This document shows, one piece after another, positions 10,263-18,668 of a DNA stretch of 64,000 nt. The notes below the pieces were generated by a model. The model saw only the letters and a list, made by a program, of their open reading frames with translations. It was not told the DNA's origin and searched no databases. Numbering within the stretch: position 1 is the stretch's first letter; each line of letters begins with the position of its first letter. Source of the DNA: Bradyrhizobium diazoefficiens (lineage in GTDB: Bacteria; Pseudomonadota; Alphaproteobacteria; Rhizobiales; Xanthobacteraceae); contig NZ_CP067100.1 in NCBI RefSeq assembly GCF_016616235.1, positions 3,035,001 through 3,099,000 of the forward strand, read 5' to 3'. The translations under genes and the position numbers were made by a program.

Positions 10263-11711
10263 TCAACCCGGATAGGTATAGGCCGTCTTCACCGCCGTAT
10301 AGAACTCGCGTGCATAGGAGCCCTGCTCGCGGGCGCCGTAGCTCGAGCCCTTCCGGCCGCCGAACGGCACGTGATAATCGACGCCGGCGGTCGGCAAATT
10401 GACCATCACCATGCCGGACTCGCTGTTGCGCTTGTAGTGCGAGGCGTATTTCAGGCTGGTGGTGCAGATGCCGGAGGCGAGGCCGAACTCGGTGTCGTTC
10501 GAGATCGCCAGCGCTTCCTCGTAGTTCTTGGCGCGGATGACGGCGGCGACGGGACCAAAAATTTCCTCACGCGCGATGCGCATGTTGTTGTTGGCCTCGG
10601 TGAACAGCGCCGGCTGGAGATAATGGCCGGGATTCTCGCGCTTGAGCAGCTCGCCGCCGAAGGCGAGCTTGGCGCCTTCGTCCTGGCCGATCTTGATGTA
10701 GCGCAGGTCCTGATCGAGCTGGTTTTGGTCGACCACGGGTCCGATATGCACGCCGGTCTTGAGGGCGTCGTCGACCGACAGGCCGTTGAGGCGCTCGGCC
10801 ATCGCGGCGACGAAGCGGTCATGAATGCCTTCGGTGACGATCAGGCGCGAGGACGCCGTGCAGCGCTGACCGGTCGAGAAATAGGCACCGTTGACGGCGA
10901 CCTCGACAGCGGTCTTCAGATCGGCGTCGTCGAGCACGACCAGCGGGTTTTTGCCGCCCATCTCGAGCTGGAATTTCTTCATGTTGCTCGACATGACGCA
11001 GGCCTGCGCGATCTTGCGGCCGGTCTGCACCGAGCCGGTGAAGGAGATCGCAGCGACATCTGGATGGTCGAGCAGGGTCTGCCCGACCACGGAACCGGAG
11101 CCGACCACGAGATTGAACACGCCGGCGGGAAGGCCGGAGCGAGTGATGATCTCAGTGAGAGCGTGTGCCGAGCCCGGCACCAGCTCGGCGGGCTTGAACA
11201 CCACGGTATTGCCGTAGCAGAGCGCGGGGGCGATCTTCCAGGCCGGAATCGCGATCGGGAAATTCCAGGGCGTGATCATGCCGACGACGCCCATCGGCTC
11301 GCGGGTGATCTCGACCTCGAGGCCGGGCCGCACGGAGGCGCCCTTTTCGCCGATCAGGCGCAGCGCTTCGCCGGCGAAGAACGCAAAGATCTGGCCGGCG
11401 CGGGCGACCTCGCCGATGCCCTCGGGAAGGGTCTTGCCTTCCTCACGCGCGAGCAGGCGGCCGAGCTCTTCCTTGCGGGCGAGGATTTCGAGAGAGATCT
11501 TGTTCAGCGCGTCGTAGCGCACTTGCGGCGTCGACTGCGCCCAGGCAGGGAAGGCGGCTTTCGCGGCGGCGATCGCTTTCTCGGTCTGCGCCTTGTCGGC
11601 CTTGGCGTATTCGCCGACGAGATCGTTGGTGTTGGAGGGGTTGATGTTCCTGGTGACGCCGGAGCCGTCGACCCATTCGCCGCCGATGTAGTTCTTCAGG
11701 ATTGCAGTCAT
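10263..11711 (-). CDS. 2-Oxoglutarate semialdehyde dehydrogenase (aldehyde dehydrogenase family)
   Basis: The 482-residue length is normal for NAD(P)-dependent aldehyde dehydrogenases. Visible motifs are MITPWNFPIAIPAWK (cofactor site), ELGG-type EMGGKNPLVVLDDADL, and the catalytic cysteine in STGQRCTASSR at about residue 285. In this neighbourhood it is expected to oxidise 2-oxoglutarate semialdehyde to 2-oxoglutarate, the last step of hexarate breakdown. It starts 26 bp after the stop of the glucarate dehydratase gene and is surely co-transcribed with it. The substrate is inferred from context. Confidence 0.85.
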   Translation of the reverse strand: MTAILKNYIGGEWVDGSGVTRNINPSNTNDLVGEYAKADKAQTEKAIAAAKAAFPAWAQSTPQVRYDALNKISLEILARKEELGRLLAREEGKTLPEGIGEVARAGQIFAFFAGEALRLIGEKGASVRPGLEVEITREPMGVVGMITPWNFPIAIPAWKIAPALCYGNTVVFKPAELVPGSAHALTEIITRSGLPAGVFNLVVGSGSVVGQTLLDHPDVAAISFTGSVQTGRKIAQACVMSSNMKKFQLEMGGKNPLVVLDDADLKTAVEVAVNGAYFSTGQRCTASSRLIVTEGIHDRFVAAMAERLNGLSVDDALKTGVHIGPVVDQNQLDQDLRYIKIGQDEGAKLAFGGELLKRENPGHYLQPALFTEANNNMRIAREEIFGPVAAVIRAKNYEEALAISNDTEFGLASGICTTSLKYASHYKRNSESGMVMVNLPTAGVDYHVPFGGRKGSSYGAREQGSYAREFYTAVKTAYTYPG

Positions 11712-11737
11712 CTCTTTTCCTCCGAGGAAGTCTTGTT

Positions 11738-13081
11738 TTACCGAACGAGGCAGGGCCGCTTGTCGTCAAAGCTCCAGCCGGGGATCAGATCCTGCATGGC
11801 GAGCGCGTCGTCGCGGGCGCCAAGCCCATGCTGCTTGTAGAGCTCATGCGCGGCCTCGATGGCCGCGTGGTCGATCTCGATGCCGAGGCCCGGGCGATCC
11901 GGCACCGCGATCTTGCCGCCCTTGATCCGGAGCGGCTCTTTCGTCAAGGCCTGGCCATCCTGCCAGATCCAGTGGGTGTCGATCGCGGTGACCTTGCCGG
12001 GAGCCGCAGCGCCGACATGGGTAAACATGGCGAGCGAGATGTCAAAATGGTTGTTTGAGTGCGAGCCCCAGGTCAAGCCGTTGTCACGGCAGGTCTGGGC
12101 GACGCGCACCGAGCCTTGCATGGTCCAGAAATGGGGATCGGCGAGCGGAATGTCCACGGCGCCCAGGCGCAGCGCATGAGAGAGCTGGCGCCAGTCGGTG
12201 GCGATCATGTTGGTCGCGGTCGGAAGTCCCGTGGCGCGGCGGAACTCGGCCATGATCTCGCGGCCGGAGAAGCCGCCTTCCGCGCCACAGGGATCCTCGG
12301 CGTAGGCGAGGATGCCGTGCATGTCCTTGCAGAGGCTGATCGCCTCATCCAGCGACCAGGCGCCGTTCGGATCGAGCGTGACGCACGCATTGGGGAAGCG
12401 CCTTGCGATCGCGGTGACGGCCTCGATCTCCTGCTCGCCGCGGAGCACGCCGCCCTTGAGCTTGAAATCGGCGAAGCCGTAATGATCGTGGGTGGCTTCC
12501 GCGAGCCGCACCACGGTCTCGGGCGTCATCGCCTCCTGGTGGCGAAGGTTGAACCAGTCGGGCTTGCCGGTCTCGCCGCTGACATAGTCGAGCTTGCTCT
12601 TGCGCCGATCGCCGACGAAGAAGAGATAGCCGAGCGTCTCGACGCTCTTGCGCTGCTGGCCTTCGCCGAGCAGGGCTGCGACGGGCAGGTTGAGATGCTG
12701 GCCGAGCAGATCGAGCAGGGCGGATTCAATCGCGGTGACCGCGTGAATCATCACGCGAAGATCGAACGTCTGCTTGCCGCGGCCGCCGGCGTCGCGGTCG
12801 GCGAAGGCGGTGCGGATATCGGCGAGGATGTTGTTCATCGCGCCGACTGTCTTGCCGATCACGAGATCGCGGGCATCCTGAAGCGTCTGCCGGATTTTTT
12901 CACCGCCCGGCACCTCACCGACGCCGGTGTGACCGGCATTGTCGGTGAGGATGACGATGTTACGGGTGAAGAACGGCGCATGCGCGCCGCTCAAGTTGAG
13001 GAGCATGCTGTCGCGACCCGCGACCGGGATCACCTGCATCGCCGTGACGACGGGGGCGCCGGAGATTTCCGTCTGGGCCAT
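11738..13081 (-). CDS. gudD: Glucarate dehydratase (enolase superfamily)
   Basis: A 447-residue enolase-superfamily protein, the usual length for glucarate dehydratase. Family features include [13 protein letters not shown] with the catalytic lysine near residue 207, metal ligands in LDPNGAWSL and AEDPCG, and GSHSNNHFD with the general-base histidine near 340. It dehydrates D-glucarate to 5-dehydro-4-deoxyglucarate. It sits 27 bp downstream of the kdgD stop and 26 bp upstream of the dehydrogenase gene, a tight operon with both next-step enzymes. Confidence 0.92.
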   Translation of the reverse strand: MAQTEISGAPVVTAMQVIPVAGRDSMLLNLSGAHAPFFTRNIVILTDNAGHTGVGEVPGGEKIRQTLQDARDLVIGKTVGAMNNILADIRTAFADRDAGGRGKQTFDLRVMIHAVTAIESALLDLLGQHLNLPVAALLGEGQQRKSVETLGYLFFVGDRRKSKLDYVSGETGKPDWFNLRHQEAMTPETVVRLAEATHDHYGFADFKLKGGVLRGEQEIEAVTAIARRFPNACVTLDPNGAWSLDEAISLCKDMHGILAYAEDPCGAEGGFSGREIMAEFRRATGLPTATNMIATDWRQLSHALRLGAVDIPLADPHFWTMQGSVRVAQTCRDNGLTWGSHSNNHFDISLAMFTHVGAAAPGKVTAIDTHWIWQDGQALTKEPLRIKGGKIAVPDRPGLGIEIDHAAIEAAHELYKQHGLGARDDALAMQDLIPGWSFDDKRPCLVR

Positions 13082-13108
13082 CGCGCGCTCCTCCTTGTTT
13101 GCCGACCG

Positions 13109-14053
13109 CTATTCTGCCGCCCGTTGTGTCGATCGGATGGCAGGCAGATTTTGCACGAGTGCGGTCAGTTCCGCCATCTCCTGCTCGGTGAGATCGGTGA
13201 GCGGCGGGCGGACAGGGCCGGAATCGCGGCCGATCACCTTCATGCCGGCCTTGATGATCGAGACCGCATAGCCCTTCTTGCGGTTGCGGATCGCGATCAG
13301 CGGCAGGATGAACTCCTTCAGGCCGGCATGAATGGCGGCATGGTCGCGCTTGCGCACGGCGGCGTAGAAATTGGTGGCGAATTCCGGCACGAAGTTGAAC
13401 ACGGCCGAGGAATAGGTCGTCACGCCCATGTCGAGATAGGGCAACGCGAAGGTCTCGGCGGTCGGCAGGCCGCCGACATAGGTCAGGCGGTCGCCGAGCT
13501 TGGTGTAGACGCGGGTCATCAGCTCGATGTCGCCGATGCCGTCCTTGTAGCCGACGAGGTTCGGGCAGCGCTCGGCAAGGCGGGCCAGCGTGTCGGGTTG
13601 GAGGATGGCGTTGTCGCGGTTGTAGACGATGACGCCGATCTTCACGGCGGCGCAAACCGCCTCGACATGGGCGGCAAGGCCCTCCTGCTCGGAATGGGTG
13701 AGGTAGGGCGGCAGCAGCAACAGGCCGTCGGCGCCAGCCTTCTCCGCGCCGATCGCGATCTCGCGGGCAATCGCGGTGCCGTAGCCGGTGCCGGCGAGCA
13801 CGGGCACGCGGCCCTTGGTCTCGTCGACGGCGATCTTGACGACTTGCGGGACTTCGGTCGGCGTCAGCGAGAAGAACTCGCCGGTGCCGCCGGCGGCGAA
13901 CAGGCCTGCGACGTCATAGCCGCACAGCCAGTCCATGTTGGCGCGGTAGGTGGCCTCATCGAAAGAGTAGTCGGCCTTGAACGGCGTGACGGGGAAGGAC
14001 AGGAGGCCCGATCCGATTGTCTGGGCCATTTCCTGCGGGGTCATCTTGCTCAT
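13109..14053 (-). CDS. kdgD: 5-Dehydro-4-deoxyglucarate dehydratase
   Basis: A 314-residue member of the DapA/NAL TIM-barrel family. It shows [10 protein letters not shown] at the N-terminus, [13 protein letters not shown] (the GTGE signature), LAGTGYGTA, and the Schiff-base lysine in [10 protein letters not shown]. It converts 5-dehydro-4-deoxyglucarate to 2-oxoglutarate semialdehyde with loss of CO2 and water. I chose the ATG at 14053, which has a GGGAG ribosome site; the upstream in-frame start at 14155 adds 34 residues that do not match the family. Confidence 0.9.
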   Translation of the reverse strand: MSKMTPQEMAQTIGSGLLSFPVTPFKADYSFDEATYRANMDWLCGYDVAGLFAAGGTGEFFSLTPTEVPQVVKIAVDETKGRVPVLAGTGYGTAIAREIAIGAEKAGADGLLLLPPYLTHSEQEGLAAHVEAVCAAVKIGVIVYNRDNAILQPDTLARLAERCPNLVGYKDGIGDIELMTRVYTKLGDRLTYVGGLPTAETFALPYLDMGVTTYSSAVFNFVPEFATNFYAAVRKRDHAAIHAGLKEFILPLIAIRNRKKGYAVSIIKAGMKVIGRDSGPVRPPLTDLTEQEMAELTALVQNLPAIRSTQRAAE

Positions 14054-14184
14054 ATGGGCGCTGCTCCCTTGTCTCGTGTTGTGGAGGACGCAAGCAGAGG
14101 GCCGCGCGTCCATGCGCGGTTGTTTAGGAGACGGTTCGATGCGCGTCCAAGCCAAAGCCTATATCGACCGATGCGGATTGAGCA

Positions 14185-15090
14185 TCAATCGTCCGTCAGC
14201 TCCGCGGAGGACAATTCGCCGGCGATTTTGACCAGCGCCGACAGCAGCGGGCTTTCGTCGTCGCGGCGCCAGACCATGAAGAGTTCGACCGGAACGCGGG
14301 TGCGCAGCTTCAATGGTCGCAGCCGCACGTCGGAGATCTTCAGGCTCGCGGCTGCGGCGGGCACGATGGCGAGGCCGAGGCCGGCGCGGACCATGGCGAG
14401 GATCGAGTGGATCTGGCTGAGATGCTGGACGTAGCGCGGCAGCACGTCGGCGCGGGTGAACAGCGCCACCAGCAGGTCGTGGAAGTAGCGGCTCTCATAC
14501 GGCGAGTACATCACGAACGGCTGGTCGTCGAAATCCTTGATGGTGATGTTTTCAGCACTCGCCAGCGGATGCTTCTTCGGGATCGCGGCGAGCAGGGGCT
14601 CGGCGACGACACGGCGGCTGGTGAGCTCGGGGCGCGCGATCGGCGGCCGCAGCAGGCCGGCATCGATCTGGCCCGAGGTGAGCGCCTCGAACTGGTCGCC
14701 GGAGACCATCTCTTTCAGCGAGAAATCCACCTCGGGTAGCTTGGCGCGGCAGGCCGCGATCAGCTCTGGGAGGAAGCCGTAGGCGGCGGCAGCCGTAAAG
14801 CCGATTTTGAGGGAGCCGGTCTTGCCGAGCGCGATGCGGCGGGCGACTTGGGAAGCGCTTTCGGCAAGCTTCAGGATGCGCCGCGCCTCGGGCAGGAAGC
14901 TGCGCCCCGCAGGGGTCAGGCGCACCGAGCGGCTGGTGCGCTCCAAGAGCGGCGCATCGATGATGTGCTCGAGCACCTGGATCTGCCGGGACAGCGGCGG
15001 CTGGGTCATGTTCAGCCGCGCGGCGGCGCGGCCGAAATGCAGTTCCTCCGCCACCGTGACGAAACAGCGGAGCTGGTTGAGGTCGAACAT
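14185..15090 (-). CDS. LysR-family transcriptional regulator
   Basis: A 301-residue LysR regulator. The winged helix-turn-helix is clear at the N-terminus (FDLNQLRCFVTVAEELHFGR, then LNMTQPPLSRQIQVLE), followed by a substrate-binding-like effector domain. It lies on the same strand just upstream of kdgD and just downstream of the transporter gene, so it probably controls hexarate uptake and breakdown with a hexarate or pathway intermediate as signal. The start at 15090 (MFDLNQ) matches the family; an upstream ATG would add 16 residues. Confidence 0.9.
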   Translation of the reverse strand: MFDLNQLRCFVTVAEELHFGRAAARLNMTQPPLSRQIQVLEHIIDAPLLERTSRSVRLTPAGRSFLPEARRILKLAESASQVARRIALGKTGSLKIGFTAAAAYGFLPELIAACRAKLPEVDFSLKEMVSGDQFEALTSGQIDAGLLRPPIARPELTSRRVVAEPLLAAIPKKHPLASAENITIKDFDDQPFVMYSPYESRYFHDLLVALFTRADVLPRYVQHLSQIHSILAMVRAGLGLAIVPAAAASLKISDVRLRPLKLRTRVPVELFMVWRRDDESPLLSALVKIAGELSSAELTDD

Positions 15091-15212
15091 CGATACATGC
15101 CTTAGATGAATAAGGCGTTTCCCCGGCACTTCTAGCATCGATCACTCCCAAAACAAAGACGGCGGCCGTGAAGCCGCCGTTGAGTTGCCTGGTCAAGCTC
15201 CCGTGGGAGCCC

Positions 15213-16565
15213 TCAGGAGGAACGTTTGAGCACCACCCGCTCGATCTTGCCGACGATCACGAGATAGGCGAAGGCGGCCACCAGCGCGTTGGCGCCGACG
15301 AACACCAGCGCGCCGTTGAACGAGCCGGTCGCCGCCAGGATGTAGCCGATCACGATCGGGGTGGTGATCGAGGAGAGGTTGCCGAAGGTGTTGAACAGGC
15401 CGCCGGAGACGCCGCCGGCTTCCTTGGGCGAGGTGTCGGAGACGACCGCCCAGCCGAGCGCGCCGATACCCTTGCCGAAGAAGGCGAGCGCCATGAAGCC
15501 GACCACCATCGCCTGTCCATCGACATAGTTGCAGGCGATGATCGACATCGACAGCAGCATGCCGCCGACGATCGGGATCTTGCGCGCCATGGTCAGCGAG
15601 CCGGTCTTGCGCAGGATCGCGTCGGAGATGATGCCGCCGAGCACGCCGCCGATGAAGCCGCACAATGCTGGGAGTGTTGCGACGAAGCCGGCTTGCAGGA
15701 TCGACAGGCCGCGCTCCTTGACGAGGTAGACCGGAAACCAGGTCAGGAAGAAATAGGTCAGCGTGTTGATGCAGTACTGGCCGAGATAGACGCCGAGCAT
15801 CATGCGGTTGGAGAGCAGCTGGCGGATGTGGTCCCATCCGGAGTCGGAGTCGGGCGCGCGCTCCTGCATCAACTCGTTTTTGGGCGCATCGAGATCGACC
15901 AGCGCGCCGCCGTCCTTGATGTAGTCGAACTCGGCTTCGTTGATGCTGGGATGCTCCTTCGGGCCGTAGACGGTCTTGATCCAGACGAGGCCCATGGTAA
16001 CGCCCAGCGCGCCCATCACGAAGAACACGTAGCGCCAGCCGTAGTCATGGGCGATCCAGCCCATCAGCGGCGCGAAGATCACGGTCGCGAAATATTGCCC
16101 GGAATTGAAGAAGGCCGACGCGGTGCCGCGCTCGTTGCCGGGAAACCACGCCGCGACGATGCGGGCATTGGCGGGGAAGGACGGCGCCTCCGCGACGCCG
16201 ACCAGCAGGCGAAGCGCGAACAGCACGACGATGGCTGCACCGCCGCTCAGGAAGCCAACCCAGCCCTGCATCAACGTGAACAACGACCAGATGATGATGC
16301 TGAAGGCATAGACGAGGCGTGAGCCGTAGCGGTCGAGCAGCCAGCCGCCCGGCACCTGCGCGACGACATAGGACCAGCCGAAGGCCGAGAAGATCCAGCC
16401 CATGGCGACGGGATCGAGATGCAGCTCCTTGGACAGTGCGGGTCCCGCGATCGAGAGCGTGGCGCGATCGGCGTAATTGACGGTCGTGACCAGGAACAAC
16501 ATGGTCACGATGAACAGCCTGACGCGAGACCTCCTCACGTCCGCTGCGGACACCACTGCGCTCAT
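15213..16565 (-). CDS. MFS hexarate transporter (anion:cation symporter family)
   Basis: A 450-residue protein with about 12 membrane segments. The ACS-family signature NYADRATLSIAGPAL follows the first helix, and GWSYVVAQVPGGWLLDRYGSR matches glucarate/galactonate transporters of the GudP/GarP/DgoT group. It should import glucarate or galactarate with protons. The ATG at 16565 follows a strong AAGGAGG ribosome site at 8 bp, better than the TTG at 16586. It is first in the hexarate gene order. Confidence 0.87.
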   Translation of the reverse strand: MSAVVSAADVRRSRVRLFIVTMLFLVTTVNYADRATLSIAGPALSKELHLDPVAMGWIFSAFGWSYVVAQVPGGWLLDRYGSRLVYAFSIIIWSLFTLMQGWVGFLSGGAAIVVLFALRLLVGVAEAPSFPANARIVAAWFPGNERGTASAFFNSGQYFATVIFAPLMGWIAHDYGWRYVFFVMGALGVTMGLVWIKTVYGPKEHPSINEAEFDYIKDGGALVDLDAPKNELMQERAPDSDSGWDHIRQLLSNRMMLGVYLGQYCINTLTYFFLTWFPVYLVKERGLSILQAGFVATLPALCGFIGGVLGGIISDAILRKTGSLTMARKIPIVGGMLLSMSIIACNYVDGQAMVVGFMALAFFGKGIGALGWAVVSDTSPKEAGGVSGGLFNTFGNLSSITTPIVIGYILAATGSFNGALVFVGANALVAAFAYLVIVGKIERVVLKRSS

Positions 16566-16644
16566 CACGCGCCTCCTTGAACTCAAAACGTTTCCTCACG
16601 ACGACTCCTAGAGGCGCACGCAGGAAAGTGTCCAAGCTCAAGGG

Positions 16645-16660
16645 GGTATCGATTGATACC
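16645..16660. promoter_or_regulatory. Perfect inverted repeat GGTATC-N4-GATACC, candidate operator
   Basis: A 16-bp site with exact 6-bp arms and spacer GATT, 80 bp upstream of the hexarate transporter start. Its position and symmetry fit an operator for a dimeric regulator. The spacing is unlike a standard LysR T-N11-A box, so a GntR-type regulator elsewhere is equally possible. Confidence 0.45.
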
Positions 16661-16798
16661 GTTTTTGGATCGATGGAACGGCAGGGTGGGCCGGGTAGGC
16701 TAGTGCGCACTTTGCCAAAGCACGTCATGCCGAGCCAACGGGCCGCGTTTTGCGCGGACCGGTTCGCAATGACCGCGGTGAGGTCGTTCACATGTAAG

Positions 16799-16822
16799 GG
16801 GGCGAGCCTCGAAGCTCGCCCC
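16799..16822 (-). terminator. Hairpin downstream of the phosphodiesterase gene
   Basis: GGGGCGAGC and GCTCGCCCC form a perfect 9-bp stem with a 6-base loop, 12 bp past the stop of the gene at 16834. There is no strong T-run after it on the minus strand, so it may be a processing or pausing hairpin instead of a classic intrinsic terminator. Confidence 0.5.
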
Positions 16823-16833
16823 GATTGGTTTCG

Positions 16834-18432
16834 TCAGTCCCTATTCTTTAGCCGGAGGCCCGGCAGCAGGTGGGTATGGTCCTCGCCGCGCACCGCCTCG
16901 AGATCTTCCGGGTCCAGGCCGAGCGCCTTCAGGATGGTCGGCGCAACCTGCCTGTTCGCGACGTGCTCGCGGACGATCGTGGCATCGAGTTTCGGATTGG
17001 AGACCACGAGCAGGACGTGCGTATCGTCATCGGCGAAGCCGCCATGCTCGGCAATCTTCTTCTTGCTCTTGCTGTAGATCGTGCCGGGAATCGGCTGGAT
17101 GATGATATCAGGCGTGCGGCCGGCGGCCGGATCGCCGAACTTGTCGACGAGCTGCTCACCGGCATAGATCTTCTCGATGTGGGCCCGATTGTTGCCCTTG
17201 CGGTCAGCTTCGAGGATCGCGACGGCCTTCTCGGCATCACCCTGGTTCTTCAGCCAGATCAGCGCAACGTCATCGGCAGTCTCCTGAGCCAGCGCGACGC
17301 CGCCATTCGTCAGCAGGTCAGCTGGATCGGTCACGTCGGCGCGCAGGCCGCCGCCCAGCTTCGGATTGGTGCTGCCGGTCAGCATATGAAGCTTGGTGAC
17401 GTCGATCGGCGACTGGCCGTGCTTGGCCCCGACGATGACCAGCGTGTCGCGGGCAATGTGCTGGTCGGCCAGCGCATCCAGCATCTGGCCGAGCGAGGCA
17501 TCGACGAAGTCGAGCGACGCCTGGAGCTGCGGGCTCGGCGTCGCCGCCGCGTCCAGATATCCGTCGGCAGTCACTTTCTGGCCGACGCTGACGGCCTGGA
17601 AGTTCATGCCAAAGATTGCGGGAACGCCGACCTTGGCCTTGCCGGTATGGTCAAAACCCTTGATCCAGTTGAGCACGGCCGCGACCTTGAACTGGTCATA
17701 GGTGCGCGTGAAGCTTGGATCGGTGGTCCAGTCCGCGTCGGGCTGGCCCGGCACCGAGGTCGAGTTGATCTCGGGTGCATAGAGCTCGTCGAGGCCCTTG
17801 CCGGACGGACCGCTGATGATCTCATAGGCGGGGTGCTTGTCCGACCAGGCGGTGCGCTTGCCCGCCGCATGAATGACTTCCATGATCGTGTTGAGCTGCA
17901 GGAACTGATGCGGGTAGACCGGCTCGCATTTGCCGTTCTTCAGGCCCATCGGCAGGTGCGCTGGATTGATGTGATCGGAGCCTGCAGCACCGCCGCCATC
18001 GAGCTTGGTCAGGTCGTAATCAATGGATTCGTCGAACAGCGTCTCAGTTCCGGGACTGCCCTGGCAGTTGCTGCCGGGCGCGAACAGTGTGCGGTCGTAG
18101 CTGTCGTCGTAGAACACGCCATGAGTTTTCGGAGTGCCGCCGGTCATGAATGCGAGCAGGCCCGGGAAGGAGTCGGAGGGCCGGGAAGTGTGCGCATCGG
18201 CGAAATGTACGCCATGCGCGAGCAGCCTGGCGAAGCTCGACGAAGGGTGGGCGCTGACATAGCGTTGCAGGTCGACCTCATGCATGCCGTCGACGCTGAT
18301 CAGCAGGACGTGCTTGACGTCGCCGTTGCCCGTCTCCTCGGCGTGCGCGAATGATGGGGCCAGCAGCGAAAGGCCAACCGTCGAGACAAAAGCCATAGCG
18401 ACGGCCGCGAAGGGCCGTTTTCCGATCGTCAT
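16834..18432 (-). CDS. Secreted type I phosphodiesterase / nucleotide pyrophosphatase family protein
   Basis: A 532-residue protein with a signal peptide (residues about 1-31, ending FAHAEE). The alkaline-phosphatase superfamily fold is shown by HVLLISVDGMHEVDL (first metal site), TSRPSDSFPG (likely nucleophile Ser/Thr loop), AWSDKHPAYE, GAKHGQSPID and AEHGGFADDDTHV (metal-binding His/Asp). It probably cleaves phosphodiesters or phosphonates in the periplasm. The ATG at 18432 has a GGGGAG ribosome site and places the signal peptide at the N-terminus; an upstream start adds 31 unlikely residues. It is a single-gene unit. Confidence 0.82.
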   Translation of the reverse strand: MTIGKRPFAAVAMAFVSTVGLSLLAPSFAHAEETGNGDVKHVLLISVDGMHEVDLQRYVSAHPSSSFARLLAHGVHFADAHTSRPSDSFPGLLAFMTGGTPKTHGVFYDDSYDRTLFAPGSNCQGSPGTETLFDESIDYDLTKLDGGGAAGSDHINPAHLPMGLKNGKCEPVYPHQFLQLNTIMEVIHAAGKRTAWSDKHPAYEIISGPSGKGLDELYAPEINSTSVPGQPDADWTTDPSFTRTYDQFKVAAVLNWIKGFDHTGKAKVGVPAIFGMNFQAVSVGQKVTADGYLDAAATPSPQLQASLDFVDASLGQMLDALADQHIARDTLVIVGAKHGQSPIDVTKLHMLTGSTNPKLGGGLRADVTDPADLLTNGGVALAQETADDVALIWLKNQGDAEKAVAILEADRKGNNRAHIEKIYAGEQLVDKFGDPAAGRTPDIIIQPIPGTIYSKSKKKIAEHGGFADDDTHVLLVVSNPKLDATIVREHVANRQVAPTILKALGLDPEDLEAVRGEDHTHLLPGLRLKNRD

Positions 18433-18668
18433 TGATGAGCTCCCCAGTAATGTCAGGTGTTGGTTGACGTGCAGGCAGGCGACACTGCGCAGCGGAGAGC
18501 CTGCGCTCACCGCCACGTGCGTCAATTCGTAGCATCGGGAAAATTAGGTAGCGGCGATGAACCTTGGATGACGTCGCGATTACGCCGTACGCGAAAATAT
18601 TTGTGTGCGTGGTGCTGTCAAATCATACCAACCAGGTTTTTCGGATGCACGCGGTGAAGATGCGCTGG

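Noticed and set aside
10263..11840. Plus-strand open reading frame opposite the aldehyde dehydrogenase
   Set aside because: The minus strand contains the full set of aldehyde dehydrogenase motifs; the plus product is a His/Asp/Gly-rich shadow.
12059..14434. A 791-residue plus-strand open reading frame
   Set aside because: It lies opposite gudD, kdgD and part of the LysR gene, all of which have clear family motifs. It is a GC-driven shadow.
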